Shown one piece after another: positions 62,944-64,000 of a DNA stretch of 64,000 nucleotides. The notes below the pieces were generated by a model. The model searched no databases, was not told the DNA's origin, and was given only the letters and a program-made list of their open reading frames with translations. The stretch comes from Chloroflexota bacterium. GTDB lineage: Bacteria > Chloroflexota > Anaerolineae > Anaerolineales > UBA4823. The position numbers and the translations under genes are program-made. Position 1 is the first letter of the stretch. Each line of letters opens with the position of its first letter. Location: contig JAKOUW010000120.1 in the NCBI GenBank assembly GCA_029782365.1, positions 62,001 to 126,000 on the forward strand, written 5' to 3'.

Positions 62944-64000
62944 ATGGGGATGAAAAAGGTAGTTTCTACGCCAAGAGCTGCTGGATTGCCTGAGTATTTC
63001 GTCGAAATGATCGAAAAGGCTGTTGAGGGGATATGGGTTATGGATGAGAAGTTATCCACCGTGTATATCAATCCTTACATGGTCGAGCTTCTGGGCTATT
63101 CGAAAGAATATTTTCTTTCCAGGCCAGTTTCAGATTTTTTTTACCCGGACGACGAGCTTCAATACATCGAAGAAGTTAAAGCGCGCAAGGCAGGAAAAAT
63201 CGGCCAATATGAATTGAGATTCAAGCACGCCAGTGGTCTTCCGGTCTGGTGCCAGGTAGTATCCATTCCGAAGATGGATGACGCAGGCAGTTTTCAGGGA
63301 ACGACCGCCTTCTTGCGCAATGTAACTCAGCGCAAACGAATCGATGAGATTTTGCAATCCAGGCTGAGGCTTCTAGAGGTTGCCACCCAGAAGACTCTCC
63401 CAGAGCTTTTGCAAGCCACCCTCGACGAAGCCGAACTGCTCACCGGAAGCAAGATTGGTTTCTTTCATTTTGTGGAAGAGGATCAGCAAAACCTGACACT
63501 TCAAATGTGGTCTTCCAATACGCTTGCCAAAATGTGTACGATTGAGGGCAGGGGCCAGCATTACCCGATCACTTCAGCCGGTGTCTGGGTGGACTGTGTT
63601 GCTACCAAGAAAGCCGTCATCCACAACGATTATGCCTCCCTGCCGCACCGCAAGGGAATGCCTGAAGGGCATGCTCCGGTTGTGCGTGAGGTGGTTGTCC
63701 CTGTTTTACGCGCTGGAAAAATCGATGCCATCATGGGGGTGGGCAACAAAACTGAACCTTATAATGATGAAGATGTGGTCATTGTTTCCACCTTAGCTGA
63801 CCTGGCCTGGGATATTGCCAAGACGAAACGCGGCGAAGAACAACTGGCTGAGAGCGAGAGACAATTCCGCCTGCTGGCGCAAATTGCGCCGGTGGGGATT
63901 TTCATGACCACAATGGAAGGTTTGTTCACTTTTGTGAACCAACGCTGCAGTGAGCTAACGGGTTACACTCCCACGGAACTTCTGCAGCAATCCTGGATGA
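62944..64000 (+). CDS. PAS-GAF-PAS sensor protein (3' end outside window)
   Basis: An open frame from an ATG at 62944 (GAGG 4 bases upstream; a second ATG at 62950) runs to the end of the window. It encodes a PAS domain (MIEKAVEGIWVMDEKLSTVY to FLRNVTQRKRIDE), a GAF domain (LLQATLDEAELLTGSKIGFF to STLADLAWDIAKTK) with YGITSAGVW-type features written here as HYPITSAGVWVD, then the start of a second PAS (ERQFRLLAQIAPVGIFMTT). Such arrays usually precede histidine kinase or GGDEF output domains, which would lie downstream. Confidence 0.85.
   Translation, partial: MGMKKVVSTPRAAGLPEYFVEMIEKAVEGIWVMDEKLSTVYINPYMVELLGYSKEYFLSRPVSDFFYPDDELQYIEEVKARKAGKIGQYELRFKHASGLPVWCQVVSIPKMDDAGSFQGTTAFLRNVTQRKRIDEILQSRLRLLEVATQKTLPELLQATLDEAELLTGSKIGFFHFVEEDQQNLTLQMWSSNTLAKMCTIEGRGQHYPITSAGVWVDCVATKKAVIHNDYASLPHRKGMPEGHAPVVREVVVPVLRAGKIDAIMGVGNKTEPYNDEDVVIVSTLADLAWDIAKTKRGEEQLAESERQFRLLAQIAPVGIFMTTMEGLFTFVNQRCSELTGYTPTELLQQSWM

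Overview
The window reads as a chromosomal segment of a bacterium of the Chloroflexota, most likely class Anaerolineae. This is judged from the gene mix and protein style: many lipoproteins and secreted proteins with Thr/Pro-rich linkers, Ser/Thr kinases fused to beta-propellers, tightly packed minus-strand operons, and no outer-membrane machinery. That placement is an inference; no rRNA or tRNA gene is visible. There is no phage, insertion sequence or CRISPR array.

Layout. (1) 1-5.2 kb: the tail of a trimethylamine-dehydrogenase-like flavoenzyme, DUF302 and OsmC genes, then a minus-strand cysteine operon (DUF4395 membrane protein, membrane-anchored thioredoxin, cysK). It has a near-perfect sigma-70 promoter and a leader that looks like a cysteine-responsive transcription attenuator. 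(2) 5.2-11.8 kb: a seven-gene signalling operon: Ser/Thr kinase with PQQ-type propeller, PP2C phosphatase, J-domain/VWA protein, zinc-ribbon FHA protein, an unknown 80-residue protein and two response regulators. (3) 12-17.3 kb: cinA, an amidohydrolase-CYTH fusion, a triple-FKBP lipoprotein and an inositol-monophosphatase-like gene. (4) 17.3-23.2 kb: a complete branched-chain amino-acid ABC operon whose leader encodes a Val/Leu/Ile-rich mini-ORF. (5) 23.2-28.9 kb: a cNMP-binding protein, a secreted C39-like protein, a membrane protein, gyrB and a YceI-like lipoprotein. (6) 29-34.7 kb: a two-component system divergent from a MacAB-like export system. (7) 34.7-40.3 kb: a CpaE-like response regulator, a REC-HPt protein, a transmembrane Ser/Thr kinase and folD. 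(8) 40.6-45.9 kb: two minus-strand operons (PRC-barrel/DUF1269/DoxX, and a broken small gene/I42 inhibitor/mgtA) that share an upstream promoter-operator element. (9) 46.3-60 kb: a plus-strand purine-utilisation island (8-oxoguanine-deaminase-like, adenine deaminase, GntR regulator, YgeY, YgeW, carbamate kinase, BMP-type nucleoside ABC transporter, threonine-synthase-like PLP enzyme). (10) 60-64 kb: a secreted heparinase-II/III-like protein and the start of a PAS/GAF sensor that runs off the window.

How the parts fit. The purine island can be read as uptake, deamination and ring-nitrogen salvage, with carbamoyl transfer and carbamate kinase yielding ATP. Its GntR regulator has two matching palindromes around the island's first promoter. 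The cysteine operon appears to be controlled by ribosome position on an 11-residue leader peptide with two Cys codons. The most notable items are this attenuator, the promoter-operator shared by two stress-type operons, the deaminase-CYTH fusion, and the kinase/phosphatase/J-VWA/FHA operon.
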